The notes below the pieces were generated by a model. That model saw only the letters and a list, made by a program, of their open reading frames with translations. It searched no databases and was not told the origin of the DNA. From NCBI GenBank assembly GCA_030704845.1, contig JAUYKZ010000004.1, positions 1 to 38,018 of the forward strand: a stretch of 38,018 nucleotides of DNA, written 5' to 3'. The stretch comes from an archaeon (GTDB lineage: Archaea; Nanobdellota; Nanobdellia; Woesearchaeales; GW2011-AR9). This document shows, in pieces, positions 15,910 through 24,032 of this stretch. A program made the translations under genes and the position numbers. Within the stretch, counting starts at the first letter, position 1. Every line of letters begins with the position of its first letter.

Positions 15910-16473
15910 CTAAACTGTTATTAATCCATCACAAAATTGAGATAATATAGGAATTAATTTCCTTGTTTTTCCTTCATTTACAGCCATCAAAACCACTAAG
16001 ATACCTTGATCCTTAGATTTATTAACAAAATAATGTATAAACCGTTCAATCTCTTCAAGTTTGTGATAAACCAATAAAGTGGTAACCGAATCAAAGAAAA
16101 TAAATTTCATAGATTTCTGTTTTGCTGCCGGGGATAAAGCCAGCGATAAAGCCGTTAGCGATTTGTTTTTTCCAATAAAAATAGCATTATCTGCTCCACA
16201 ACCGTTTCCTTCTTCACTGTTATCAATGAATAAAATTCTGGAGGTATCTATTTTTTCAGATTTAAGTCTTTCAACAACACTGCAATGTTGTTTACTTAAA
16301 GTCACATAAATCCCAGGAAATTTCTTATTTAGAAGACGGATCATTTCTTGGCTAACTGCTAGATAGTTTTCTGACTTTGTTACTACGGTATAGACCCCTT
16401 TCTTATCTAATATTTTAGATAATTTTCCTGCTACCACCCTTTTATTTGTTGATAAATCACTTCCTGTTTTCAT
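15910..16473 (-). CDS. RecA/KaiC-like protein without Walker A
   Basis: About 187 residues with the strand order of a RecA/KaiC-like core. KFIFFDSVTTLLVYHK sits in the Walker B position, an acidic ILFIDNSEEG segment comes earlier, and the end reads LSQFCDGLITV, as in archaeal KaiC-related single-domain proteins. The P-loop place (YTVVTKSENY) lacks the GxxxxGKT pattern, so ATP binding is doubtful. A longer TTG start at 16488 is possible. ATG 16473 is preferred because a GGGGGT stretch lies 7 bases before it. It overlaps the end of the nitroreductase gene (16457-16473), so the two are coupled. Confidence 0.55.
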   Translation of the reverse strand: MKTGSDLSTNKRVVAGKLSKILDKKGVYTVVTKSENYLAVSQEMIRLLNKKFPGIYVTLSKQHCSVVERLKSEKIDTSRILFIDNSEEGNGCGADNAIFIGKNKSLTALSLALSPAAKQKSMKFIFFDSVTTLLVYHKLEEIERFIHYFVNKSKDQGILVVLMAVNEGKTRKLIPILSQFCDGLITV

Positions 16474-17032
16474 CAAATTTACCCCCAAAAAACTCAGAAG
16501 AAATCAATTCAGATAATTTTACTCTTTCTCTTTTCTTTTGGAAAGCTTTTTTATCCTGATATCCTATCCCTAATAATAATGGAACATTATCAATTTTATT
16601 AACTTTTAATATCTTCCTTACTTGTTCTTGTTTAGGAGTAATTATACCTGAGTCTAGACCTATATCTCTTGCTTCAAGTGCCATGTTTAGACAAGCCATT
16701 CCGATACTCATAAAAGAATCATAAACCTGCGAATCCTTTCCTCTAAAACAGGAAAAACCTTCCCCAGGGCATTTGTCTTTCAATAACATTAAAGCAACAA
16801 TTACCTTTGGATCGGTATGAAAATCTCCGTAACTAGCTGTCATCATTAGCTTGGTTATAATATCTCGATTTTTAACAACAATAAAATGCCACGGTTGGGA
16901 ATTAGTACAACTTGGCGACCATCTTCCAGCTTCCAAAATACTTTTTAGATCTTTATCACTTACTTTTTTATCAGAAAATTCATAAGTAGTTTTCCTGCTT
17001 TTAGCCTATTTTAGAAAATAATTATTTGCCAT
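16457..17032 (-). pseudogene. Nitroreductase-family protein with an in-frame TAG near the start
   Basis: From TTG 16936 the frame encodes the FMN nitroreductase fold: EAGRWSPSCTNSQPWHFIVV, then GMACLNMALEARDIGLDSG and PLLLGIGY. Upstream the homologous N-terminus continues in the same frame as SRKTTYEFSDKKVSDKDLKS, containing the Arg region that contacts FMN phosphate, and reaches ATG 17032. One codon in between is TAG (17006-17008). A TATA-like CTTTATATACC (17066-17076, minus strand) fits the ATG at 17032. Either the gene is freshly broken, the TAG is read through, or a shortened protein starts at TTG 16936 without the FMN-binding arm. Other genes here end in TAG, so it is a normal stop codon. 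Confidence 0.6.
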
Positions 17033-17107
17033 CTTACAACACCTTTGAATAAACTAATATTTGTTGGTATATAAAGATTTCTTTTCAGAAGTATTTTCAA
17101 CTAGCAA

Positions 17108-17155
17108 GAGTGAAAGAGATTGAGTGAAAGAGATTCTGTGTAACTTCTTAAGAAG
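17108..17155 (+). promoter_or_regulatory. Tandem repeat and palindrome upstream of hemerythrin
   Basis: GAGTGAAAGAGATT occurs twice head to tail (17108-17121, 17122-17135). It is followed by the perfect 12-bp palindrome CTTCTTAAGAAG (17144-17155), about 90 bases upstream of the hemerythrin start. The pair could be operator sites for a dimeric regulator; no regulator gene is adjacent. Confidence 0.4.
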
Positions 17156-17241
17156 CCAAACACGTCTTAAATAAAGAGTTCTAAACCACAACCTTAATAA
17201 TAGCCAATAATAAAAATCCCTCAGAGAGGTGCAACTAAAAA

Positions 17242-17715
17242 ATGGAAAATAGCGTAATGGATTTTATGTCAAAGGACCATGACCGGCTAGACGGCTTGTT
17301 CAAACAATTTCAGGAATCAAGAAACAACCCAAAAAAAGCAAAAGAATTTTTTAAAGAATTTAAGATGGGCTTGCAGAGACATATTGTGTGGGAAGAACAG
17401 ATTTTATTCCCATTGTTTGAAGAGAAAACTGGAATGAAGGATACGGGTCCGACAGCAGTCATGCGCATGGAGCATGTGCAGATTGGCGAAGCTTTGGAAA
17501 AGATTCATGCGAAGATAAGAAATCTTGATACAAATACAGAATCCCCTGAACAGGAATTATTATCTGTTTTGAAACCGCATAATGACAAGGAAGAAGGAAT
17601 CCTATACCCTTGGTTGGATGAATCTATTGAAGAAAATAACAAGGCATCCGCATTCAAGAAAATGAAAGAACTTCCTGAAGAGGCTTACCACAAATGCTGT
17701 GGGCATTGCCATTAG
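17242..17715 (+). CDS. Hemerythrin HHE-domain protein
   Basis: An all-helical protein of 157 residues with the diiron histidine pattern: H near the start (KDHDRL), H and E in RHIVWEEQILFP, H in MRMEHVQI and H-D in KPHNDKEEGILYPWLDE. The family binds O2 or senses or scavenges oxygen and NO. The C-terminus ends HKCCGHCH, a Cys/His cluster that could bind another metal. The start is preceded by a strong Shine-Dalgarno (GAGAGGTG, 17225-17232), unlike most genes here. Codon use is slightly GC-richer than its neighbours. Both hint at gene transfer. It sits in a redox gene cluster. Confidence 0.88.
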   Translation: MENSVMDFMSKDHDRLDGLFKQFQESRNNPKKAKEFFKEFKMGLQRHIVWEEQILFPLFEEKTGMKDTGPTAVMRMEHVQIGEALEKIHAKIRNLDTNTESPEQELLSVLKPHNDKEEGILYPWLDESIEENNKASAFKKMKELPEEAYHKCCGHCH

Positions 17716-17791
17716 TAATAAAACACCAGCCGAAACAGAGTTCCGAGATATTAGACCAAATTAAGAAATGAATTGTTTCTTAGATTGAATC

Positions 17792-18193
17792 TTACTTCTT
17801 GTTATATTTAAACCAATCTTTTAACTTCCTTGGAAATCCTTGCAATGCCAACAATGCTAAAGGCGCAGCCCAATTTGCCCATCTTTCTACAAAATCCCAA
17901 ATCGGTTCCCCTGCTATCGGTCTTAATAATGCTGTCCAGAAACCCCATACTGCAGCCCAAGCGAGAACGATACGAATAGGCCAGAATAACGCTAATAAAG
18001 CTACCACCACATCCGTAATACCAATCAGAGGTAGTAAAAATTTACCAGCAGATTCCGACAAACCAACAGCAGTGAAATATGGTAACCAACTCTGTTTGAC
18101 TTGAAGAGCAAATATTCCGTGACCTAAAAAACTTCCAAAAATACCGATTCTTAATAATCCTTCAGCTTTTGTGAAATAATCTTTAATTTTCAT
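17792..18193 (-). CDS. DoxX-like membrane protein
   Basis: About 133 residues with four membrane segments: LRIGIFGSFLGHGIFAL, PLIGITDVVVALLALFWP, VLAWAAVWGFWTALLRP and APLALLALQGF. The arrangement and the charged C-terminus are of the DoxX-like type. The start at ATG 18193 is preceded by AGGTGA with 5-base spacing; a longer start at 18208 is less likely. It lies next to hemerythrin and the NDH-2-like gene, so a role in membrane redox stress is plausible. It is not closely similar to the other DoxX-like protein at 5254. Confidence 0.65.
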   Translation of the reverse strand: MKIKDYFTKAEGLLRIGIFGSFLGHGIFALQVKQSWLPYFTAVGLSESAGKFLLPLIGITDVVVALLALFWPIRIVLAWAAVWGFWTALLRPIAGEPIWDFVERWANWAAPLALLALQGFPRKLKDWFKYNKK

Positions 18194-18270
18194 CTTATCA
18201 CCTTGCAATTAAGAAACTAAAGCAATATAAATACTTTTTCTATTTTGTTAAACCTAATCGTTCTAAGAAT

Positions 18271-18280
18271 ATTTATAAAT
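18271..18280 (+). promoter_or_regulatory. TATA box of the NDH-2-like gene
   Basis: ATTTATAAAT lies about 25 bases upstream of ATG 18302. It supports that start over the longer frame opening at 18245. Confidence 0.5.
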
Positions 18281-18301
18281 CTAAAACAAATAAGCATATG
18301 T

Positions 18302-19450
18302 ATGAAAAAGATAGTTGTTCTAGGTGGTGGATTTGGAGGAATAGCAACAGCATTGAGAATAAAAAAGAAACTAAACAATTCTTCAGTCACGGTTATAGAT
18401 AAAAACAATTATCATACATTTACGCCGGCACTCTCTAAATTAGCTTCCGGAATGATTTCTCAAGAAGAATGTCTAATTAATCTTTCCGTTATTCTTTCCA
18501 AGAAAGGAATTGGATTCCTAAACTCTGAAATAACGGAGATAGACGTAAGAAATAAGATTGTAATCACGAGAAAGAAAAAAGTAAAATACGATTTTTTGAT
18601 AAAAAGTATCGGCAGTGAAACTAATTTTTTTGATATTGCCGGAGCAGAAAAAAACTCTTTTGTATTAAAGACCGCGATTGATGCGATTAATATCAGAAAT
18701 CATATTGAAGATACATTCAAGATTCTAGCTAAAAATACTCAAAAACAAGATAAATACAACCTTGTATTAATAGGCGCCGGACCGGTCGGGATAGAATTAG
18801 CTGGAGACATCGCCCATTACCTGGAAGATTTATGTAACATCTTCAACATTAATCATCACAAAACGGCTGTCCATTTGATAGAAAAATCTCATCAATTGCT
18901 GAACTTTAACAAAAAATTTTCATCAATTGCTAAACAATTTCTAAATGAAAAAGGAATATCAGTTCATACTGGGAAAAATGTAAAAGAAATTAAGAAAGGA
19001 AGAATTATTTTTGATAACGAAACCCATTTAGATGCGAGAACTATTATTTGGGTTGGTGGTATAAAACCAAATAAATTGATTGGTGAAGAAAAAGCAAGAT
19101 TGTGTTGTATAAAGGGACTAATCTCTAATGAATTTTTACAATCTGTTGCTAACGAAAATATTTTTGAAGCTGGAGATGCAGTAATCTGTTATGATGAAGA
19201 AATTCATAAACAAATTATTCATAATGCTCAAGCTGCCATTGATCAAGGCAAACTTGTTGCAGATAACATAATTCGAAGAATTGAGAATAAAAAATTGAAA
19301 GGCTATGTGCCAAAAAAATATCCGGTAATAATAACCCTTGGAGACAAGACCGCAATTTTTTATATTAACGGGTTTGTTTTTAGCGGAAGATTTGTGTCTT
19401 GGTTAAAGGCTGCCATTAGAAAACATTACATTTACTCTATCAAAAGATAA
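18302..19450 (+). CDS. NDH-2-like NAD(P)H:quinone oxidoreductase (FAD protein)
   Basis: A flavoprotein of 382 residues with two Rossmann motifs: GGGFGG at the N-terminus (FAD) and LIGAGPVGIELAGD in the middle (NADH). A family-typical NYHTFTPALSKLASG segment and the FAD-site EAGDAV are also present. The C-terminal tail FVSWLKAAIRKHYIYSIKR is amphipathic, as in type II NADH dehydrogenases that sit on the inner membrane face. No proton-pumping complex is in the window, so this may be the NADH-to-quinone route. Sulfide:quinone reductase is the main alternative, but its redox cysteines are not evident. Confidence 0.8.
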   Translation: MKKIVVLGGGFGGIATALRIKKKLNNSSVTVIDKNNYHTFTPALSKLASGMISQEECLINLSVILSKKGIGFLNSEITEIDVRNKIVITRKKKVKYDFLIKSIGSETNFFDIAGAEKNSFVLKTAIDAINIRNHIEDTFKILAKNTQKQDKYNLVLIGAGPVGIELAGDIAHYLEDLCNIFNINHHKTAVHLIEKSHQLLNFNKKFSSIAKQFLNEKGISVHTGKNVKEIKKGRIIFDNETHLDARTIIWVGGIKPNKLIGEEKARLCCIKGLISNEFLQSVANENIFEAGDAVICYDEEIHKQIIHNAQAAIDQGKLVADNIIRRIENKKLKGYVPKKYPVIITLGDKTAIFYINGFVFSGRFVSWLKAAIRKHYIYSIKR

Positions 19451-19453
19451 TAT

Positions 19454-21631
19454 TCACAATCGTCTTCCATTAATTTCTTCAAGGATTTCCGCAATAAACT
19501 TATCTATCGGAACATCGAACTTAGTTTCTCCATTTCTATACCTTACTGCTAAAGAATTCATTTCAACTTCTTTATCGCCGATAGTTAAGATATAATTCAC
19601 ATGCCCCATTTGAGCATCTCTTACTTTCTTCCCCATACTTTCTACGCGATCATCTAACTCAACCCGGATACCTTTCTTCCTCATGTTGGCGACAACTTCC
19701 TGAGCAAAATCAAGATGTTTATCTGAGATTGTAAGAACTTTAACTTGCACTGGACTTAACCATGCCGGGAATTTTCCAGCAAAATGTTCAATAAGAACAC
19801 TCATAAATCTTTCTAATGAGCCGGAAACTGCTCGATGAATCATTACCGGTTGTTCTTTCTTACCTTGTTCATTTATGTAACTTAATTCAAACCTTTGTGG
19901 AAGATTGAAATCTAATTGCACAGTTGCCAATTGCCATTCTCTTCCAAGTGCATCCTTGAACATGAAATCTAATTTTGGCCCATAGAATGCTGCTTCCCCT
20001 CTAATTTTCCGGAATGGAAGTTTATTTTCTTTAGCAACTTTTTCCAATGAACTTTCCGCAATTTTCCAAACATCTTCACTGCCAAGATAAAGTGAATGGT
20101 CATCTCCTCTTACTGAAAGTGAAACCCAATAATCTTTATCCATTCCAAGAGTTTTATAGAATGATAGAATTATTTCAGTAATCGATTTAACTTCTTCCGC
20201 AATCTGAGAAATTCTACAGAAAATATGTCCATCATCTTGAGTTATCGAACGAACTCTGCTTAAACCAGTTAGTTGTCCGGGTTTTTCATCTCGATAAACA
20301 GTGGTTGGTTCAAAGTATCTTATTGGAAGATCACGGTAACTATAATTAAAAGCAGTGAATATCTGGATATGGTGTGGGCAATTCATCGGTTTAAGGATAA
20401 AATTTTCATGATGTCCTTTCACATGGAACAATTCTTCGCCAAACTTCTCCCAATGACCGCTTTTTTTATACAATAAATCTTTTGCAATATGCGGGATGAC
20501 AACTTGTTGGTATCCTTTATCACTATGAAGCTGCCATAAAAATTTGATAATTTCATTCCTTATCAAAGCTCCTTTAGGAGCAAGTAATGGTAATCCAGAA
20601 CCGACAAGATCAGAGACTACAAATAATCCTTGTTCTTTCCCAATTTTAAGGTGAGACCTGTTATGCGCGTCTTCTTGTTTCTTCAGATACTCACCCATTT
20701 CTTTCTCAGAAGAGAACGCTACACAATAAATTCTGGTCAATTGTTTATTTGATTGATTGTTTTTCCAATATGCACTAGCCACATTAAGCAATTTTAATGC
20801 TTTAATTGAACTACCTGAAACGAATGGATCATCAAATAATGGAACTACTTGAAGTTTGCCGATTGAATAAGCCGAAACCTTTTTCCCTAAATCTTTAACG
20901 ATATCCTTCTGAAGTTCACTATCTACTTTTAAAGTTGGTACCTCTTTAACCGCTGAGGAAATCGTTTTCTGAATTTGTTTCTCGATTCTTTTTAAATCAT
21001 CTTGTTTAACTGTAACGCCACTAATATCCACATAAGCTTGATCTTGATAAAATCCGGCTGATCCAACTTCTGCTTTTGGAAATAATTCTTTAACTGCAGC
21101 CGCCACATAATATGCTGTAGTCAATCTAATTTTTTCTTCTTTACTTAATTTTTTATCTGAAAAAACGAATGGTTCATCTTTAAACTCTTTCTTAAGACCT
21201 AAAGATTTTTCTTCGGCCCCAAATTGTCTACTTAATTCTGATAATGGATGACCTTTACAAGAAATGTTAAAAGATTTATACCATCCGAAAGGAGCTCTAT
21301 CAACTATAAATTTTTTCTCCAGTTCTTTCTGAGCATCTTTAAGGAACTGTTCAGCAACTATAGGATTAGCTAAATCTGAACTTAAATGCGCGTAAGGATA
21401 AACTACTATATTCTCAGCGTTTACTTGACTAGCAATCTTTTCTACTTCCACGACGTACCTGTCAAGAACACTTTTTAAATTACTCTCGTCGCCTTTTTCT
21501 ACAGCTGTGAAAATAACTAAACATTCTTCTACCCTATGCTTAGTTTTATCAATGCCTTTTTCTGCTCCTTTAAAAGCTTCCTTCTTAGCTTCAAATTCGA
21601 TAAAATCCGCGTGAATGCTTAATATTTTCAT
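19454..21631 (-). CDS. thrS: Threonyl-tRNA synthetase with archaeal editing domain and bacterial-like middle domain
   Basis: A class II synthetase of 725 residues. Residues 1-140 are the archaeal D-aminoacyl-tRNA-deacylase-like editing domain (MKILSIHADFIEFEAKK; VVYPYAHLS). Residues 165-335 look like the bacterial N2 domain (KALKLLNVASAYWK, LTRIYCVAF, then EDAHNRSHLKIGKEQGLF). In place of the N2 HxxxH it reads YYVAA, so that site appears dead. The catalytic core follows, with motif 2 region, zinc ligands C418, H469 and H599, and an anticodon-binding domain at the C-terminus. Ordinary archaeal enzymes of about 620-630 residues lack the bacterial N2 part. TATA-like ATTTTTAAAAGG is at about 21657-21668. 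Confidence 0.9.
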   Translation of the reverse strand: MKILSIHADFIEFEAKKEAFKGAEKGIDKTKHRVEECLVIFTAVEKGDESNLKSVLDRYVVEVEKIASQVNAENIVVYPYAHLSSDLANPIVAEQFLKDAQKELEKKFIVDRAPFGWYKSFNISCKGHPLSELSRQFGAEEKSLGLKKEFKDEPFVFSDKKLSKEEKIRLTTAYYVAAAVKELFPKAEVGSAGFYQDQAYVDISGVTVKQDDLKRIEKQIQKTISSAVKEVPTLKVDSELQKDIVKDLGKKVSAYSIGKLQVVPLFDDPFVSGSSIKALKLLNVASAYWKNNQSNKQLTRIYCVAFSSEKEMGEYLKKQEDAHNRSHLKIGKEQGLFVVSDLVGSGLPLLAPKGALIRNEIIKFLWQLHSDKGYQQVVIPHIAKDLLYKKSGHWEKFGEELFHVKGHHENFILKPMNCPHHIQIFTAFNYSYRDLPIRYFEPTTVYRDEKPGQLTGLSRVRSITQDDGHIFCRISQIAEEVKSITEIILSFYKTLGMDKDYWVSLSVRGDDHSLYLGSEDVWKIAESSLEKVAKENKLPFRKIRGEAAFYGPKLDFMFKDALGREWQLATVQLDFNLPQRFELSYINEQGKKEQPVMIHRAVSGSLERFMSVLIEHFAGKFPAWLSPVQVKVLTISDKHLDFAQEVVANMRKKGIRVELDDRVESMGKKVRDAQMGHVNYILTIGDKEVEMNSLAVRYRNGETKFDVPIDKFIAEILEEINGRRL

Positions 21632-21700
21632 AAGTATCTGGAGAGAATATTACACCTTTTAAAAATTCATCGGGTTTTTATAATAAATTATAGGCACATT

Positions 21701-21710
21701 TATAAATGAT
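21701..21710 (+). promoter_or_regulatory. TATA box of the hypothetical gene at 21729
   Basis: The ACATTTATAAAT region (about 21697-21707) lies 22-30 bases upstream of ATG 21729. Confidence 0.4.
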
Positions 21711-21728
21711 TTATTGTCTAATCTGCAT

Positions 21729-22121
21729 ATGCACACTTTAACTAAAAACGACAGCTGGGAAATTGATTTCATGCGCGATGACAGCGATATTAAACCTGAC
21801 GGAGTCACACCTGAAGACCTTGCGGGATGTTGCGATGTCCATTATCGGCGTGAAGAACACGGCCATAGTGCAGAAATAGAAATTACAGAAACAGTTCATG
21901 ATCTGGAACTGATTGTTACCGCTTCCGTTTATAGAATCAGTTTAGATTGCCCAGAAGAATCAATGGAATTGGAATCAGAATTTAACGTTAGACGTGTATT
22001 TAGAGGGGCAGGATGTAAAGCTAGAGCTTCCCAATATGCTAGTTGTTTAAAGGAAAAAATAGATCTTCAATATTTTTCATATAACGAAGACCAACTAAAA
22101 CTGCCTTTAATTTTCTATTAG
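21729..22121 (+). CDS. Hypothetical protein
   Basis: 130 residues from ATG 21729 (a TTG at 21714 would add five). It is not recognised. It is acidic, with no signal peptide or membrane segment. Five cysteines (C34, C35, C74, C96, C106) and a His-rich patch (CCDVHYRREEHGH) could bind metal. The middle has alternating beta-strand character (AEIEITETVHDLELIVTASV). A stand-alone gene between thrS (divergent) and the PIG-L gene. Confidence 0.55.
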   Translation: MHTLTKNDSWEIDFMRDDSDIKPDGVTPEDLAGCCDVHYRREEHGHSAEIEITETVHDLELIVTASVYRISLDCPEESMELESEFNVRRVFRGAGCKARASQYASCLKEKIDLQYFSYNEDQLKLPLIFY

Positions 22122-22172
22122 ACTTAGAGAACTTAATTATCATACAAATTAAGTTATCTGGGATATATCCTG

Positions 22173-22202
22173 GTACGAAATATTGGTATAATTATTTCGT
22201 AC
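22173..22202 (+). other. Perfect 10-bp hairpin between the hypothetical and PIG-L genes
   Basis: GTACGAAATA (22173-22182) pairs with TATTTCGTAC (22193-22202) around a 10-base loop. It could be a 3' structure for the upstream gene or an operator for the downstream one. No T-run follows, so a simple terminator is not indicated. Confidence 0.45.
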
Positions 22203-22256
22203 TTTCAGTATAAATTACGTAGATTTTTTAAACTTCAAGGTATATCTTTCATTGTA

Positions 22257-22898
22257 ATGAAGAAAGAAACCATCCTTATATGTAGTGCTCATTCAGATGA
22301 TTTTGTCCTTGGAGCTGGGGGCACAATCACCAATTACGTACAGGAAGGTAAAAGAATTCTAGTTGCCGTGTTCTCTTATGGTGAAAAAGGACTTCCATGG
22401 TTACAAGAAAAATTTGCTCAAAAAGTTAGAGCCGATGAAACCTTTGAAGCCAGCGATCTTCTTAAGTGTAAAGTTAATTTCTTTTCTCTTAAAGAAGGAA
22501 AATTTTTAGAAGAATATAAAGAACAGAAAGTCGATCAAGATTTATTAAGACTTATCGAGAAAGAAAAACCATCCAAGATATTTACCCATAGCAGTGAAGA
22601 TCCACATCCCGACCACAGAGCCGTAAACAAGATTACTTTAGAAGTTTGTGATAAATCAAAACATAAACCGGAGATTTATATCTATTCCATTTGGAATCCA
22701 GTTTCTTTCAAAACAGGTTACCCATCATTATATGTCGATGTCTCCAAATCATTCTCAAAGAAAATGAGTGCACTTAAAACATTCAAAAGTCAGAAAATTC
22801 ATGTTGCTTATCCTTTAGTTATTTTAATTTGGAGAGCTCTAAAGGATGGTTTTCATATAAGAAAAATGTTTGGAGAACACTTTTTCAGAATACGATGA
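22257..22898 (+). CDS. PIG-L (LmbE-like) N-acetylglucosaminyl deacetylase-family protein
   Basis: A protein of 213 residues with the family's zinc motif AHSDDFVLGAGG (consensus AHPDDE; the Glu position is Phe) at 11-22 and the second motif HPDH. The family removes acetyl groups from N-acetyl sugars in glycolipid, bacillithiol/mycothiol or glycan synthesis. It overlaps the glycosyltransferase as ATGA at 22895-22898, a strong sign of a joint sugar pathway at the cell surface. The TATA-like AGATTTTTTAAACTTC region lies at 22221-22236. Confidence 0.82.
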   Translation: MKKETILICSAHSDDFVLGAGGTITNYVQEGKRILVAVFSYGEKGLPWLQEKFAQKVRADETFEASDLLKCKVNFFSLKEGKFLEEYKEQKVDQDLLRLIEKEKPSKIFTHSSEDPHPDHRAVNKITLEVCDKSKHKPEIYIYSIWNPVSFKTGYPSLYVDVSKSFSKKMSALKTFKSQKIHVAYPLVILIWRALKDGFHIRKMFGEHFFRIR

Positions 22899-24028
22899 CA
22901 ACGGAACAAAAAAAAATACTGGTAGTATCAGACACTTATCGTCCAAAAGTTGATGGTACGATACATTTCATTGACCAGTTCTGTAAACGAACACATAAAA
23001 ATGTCGAATTAACTCTTCTTGTTCCAAAATTTGGTAACGGCGAAAAATCTGCTCATGCAAATACTTTATTCTTAAAAACCTCCAAAATAATCGTCCCATT
23101 ACCCACATACCCGTCCATGGCTTTATCTCGAGAAAATTTTAAGATTATCAAGAAAAACGTTAAAATAAACGATATCATCTTTGTCCAAGGCCCAGCCATT
23201 GCTAGCATGCTAGCTACATATTATGGTTGGAGATATAAGAAAAGGGTTGTAACTTATCTACATGTTCTTCCGTGGGAATTGTTTCGCCAATCGCAAAAAA
23301 CATTATTTAGATTATTTACAACAGTTGTAGAAAAAGTATCTGTGTTTTTCTATAACCGATCCAATTTTGTTCTCGTGCCATACTATGAATTGGAAGAATC
23401 TATGACAAAACTTGGCGTAAAAAGAAAAATGTACGTTGCAAAGTTAGGCGTAGATATTGATAAATTTTCTCCATCTAAAGATAAACGAATGTCTAAAAAG
23501 AAAATGGGAATAGATTCTGAAGAATTTGTTGTTGGTTATGTTGGAAGAATTTCTCAAGAGAAAAATTTAGAAGTCCTAAAGGAAGCATTTGATAGATTAG
23601 ATTACGAAAATAAAAGATTATTGATTGTAGGAGATGGTGCAGAAGAACAGAAAACCATCCTTAAATCAGTTAAGAATTGTCAAATCACTGGGTTCGTAAA
23701 TAATGTTGAGGACTACCTTAAAGCAATGGATGTATTTGTACAACCTAGCCATACCGAAACAACTTCCTTAGCAACCTTGGAAGCCATGGCTTGTGGTTTA
23801 CCGGTAATTGTCTCAAAAGTTGGATTTATGAAACAATATATCTCTAAAGACCACAATGGATTATTTTTTCCAAAAAGTAGTCCGATGGTTCTTGCGTCTA
23901 AAATTACAAAAATTCATGACGATCTCGAATTAAGGAAGAAATTAAGCGATAATGCTCGAAAAACTGTTGCTTATTCCTTTTCTTGGGAAAGATCAATTAA
24001 CAGAATAAAAAAATTATTACTTGAATAA
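22895..24028 (+). CDS. Glycosyltransferase, GT4-type (GT-B fold)
   Basis: About 377 residues from ATG 22895, which overlaps the stop of the PIG-L gene; a longer frame from 22829 is unlikely. The N-terminal half opens KKILVVSDTYRPKVDGTIHF and the C-terminal half holds VGYVGRISQEKN and PSHTETTSLATLEAMACGLP, the EX7E motif of retaining GT4 enzymes. It probably transfers a nucleotide-activated sugar to a lipid or glycan on the cytoplasmic face of the membrane. The pairing with a deacetylase points to a GlcN-type product, by inference. Confidence 0.85.
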   Translation: MTTEQKKILVVSDTYRPKVDGTIHFIDQFCKRTHKNVELTLLVPKFGNGEKSAHANTLFLKTSKIIVPLPTYPSMALSRENFKIIKKNVKINDIIFVQGPAIASMLATYYGWRYKKRVVTYLHVLPWELFRQSQKTLFRLFTTVVEKVSVFFYNRSNFVLVPYYELEESMTKLGVKRKMYVAKLGVDIDKFSPSKDKRMSKKKMGIDSEEFVVGYVGRISQEKNLEVLKEAFDRLDYENKRLLIVGDGAEEQKTILKSVKNCQITGFVNNVEDYLKAMDVFVQPSHTETTSLATLEAMACGLPVIVSKVGFMKQYISKDHNGLFFPKSSPMVLASKITKIHDDLELRKKLSDNARKTVAYSFSWERSINRIKKLLLE

Positions 24029-24032
24029 AAAT

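Noticed and set aside
17006-17008. TAG as a pyrrolysine codon in the nitroreductase
   Set aside because: Other clear genes in the window end in TAG (radical SAM, rpl11, HEATH protein), and no pyrrolysine genes are visible, so TAG is treated as a stop.
17799-18104. 101-residue frame antisense to the DoxX-like gene
   Set aside because: It is a mirror of the membrane-protein codons, has no start signal and no recognisable domain.
22829-22894. Longer N-terminus of the glycosyltransferase
   Set aside because: It would overlap the PIG-L gene by 70 bases and lacks family sequence; the ATGA start at 22895 is far better.
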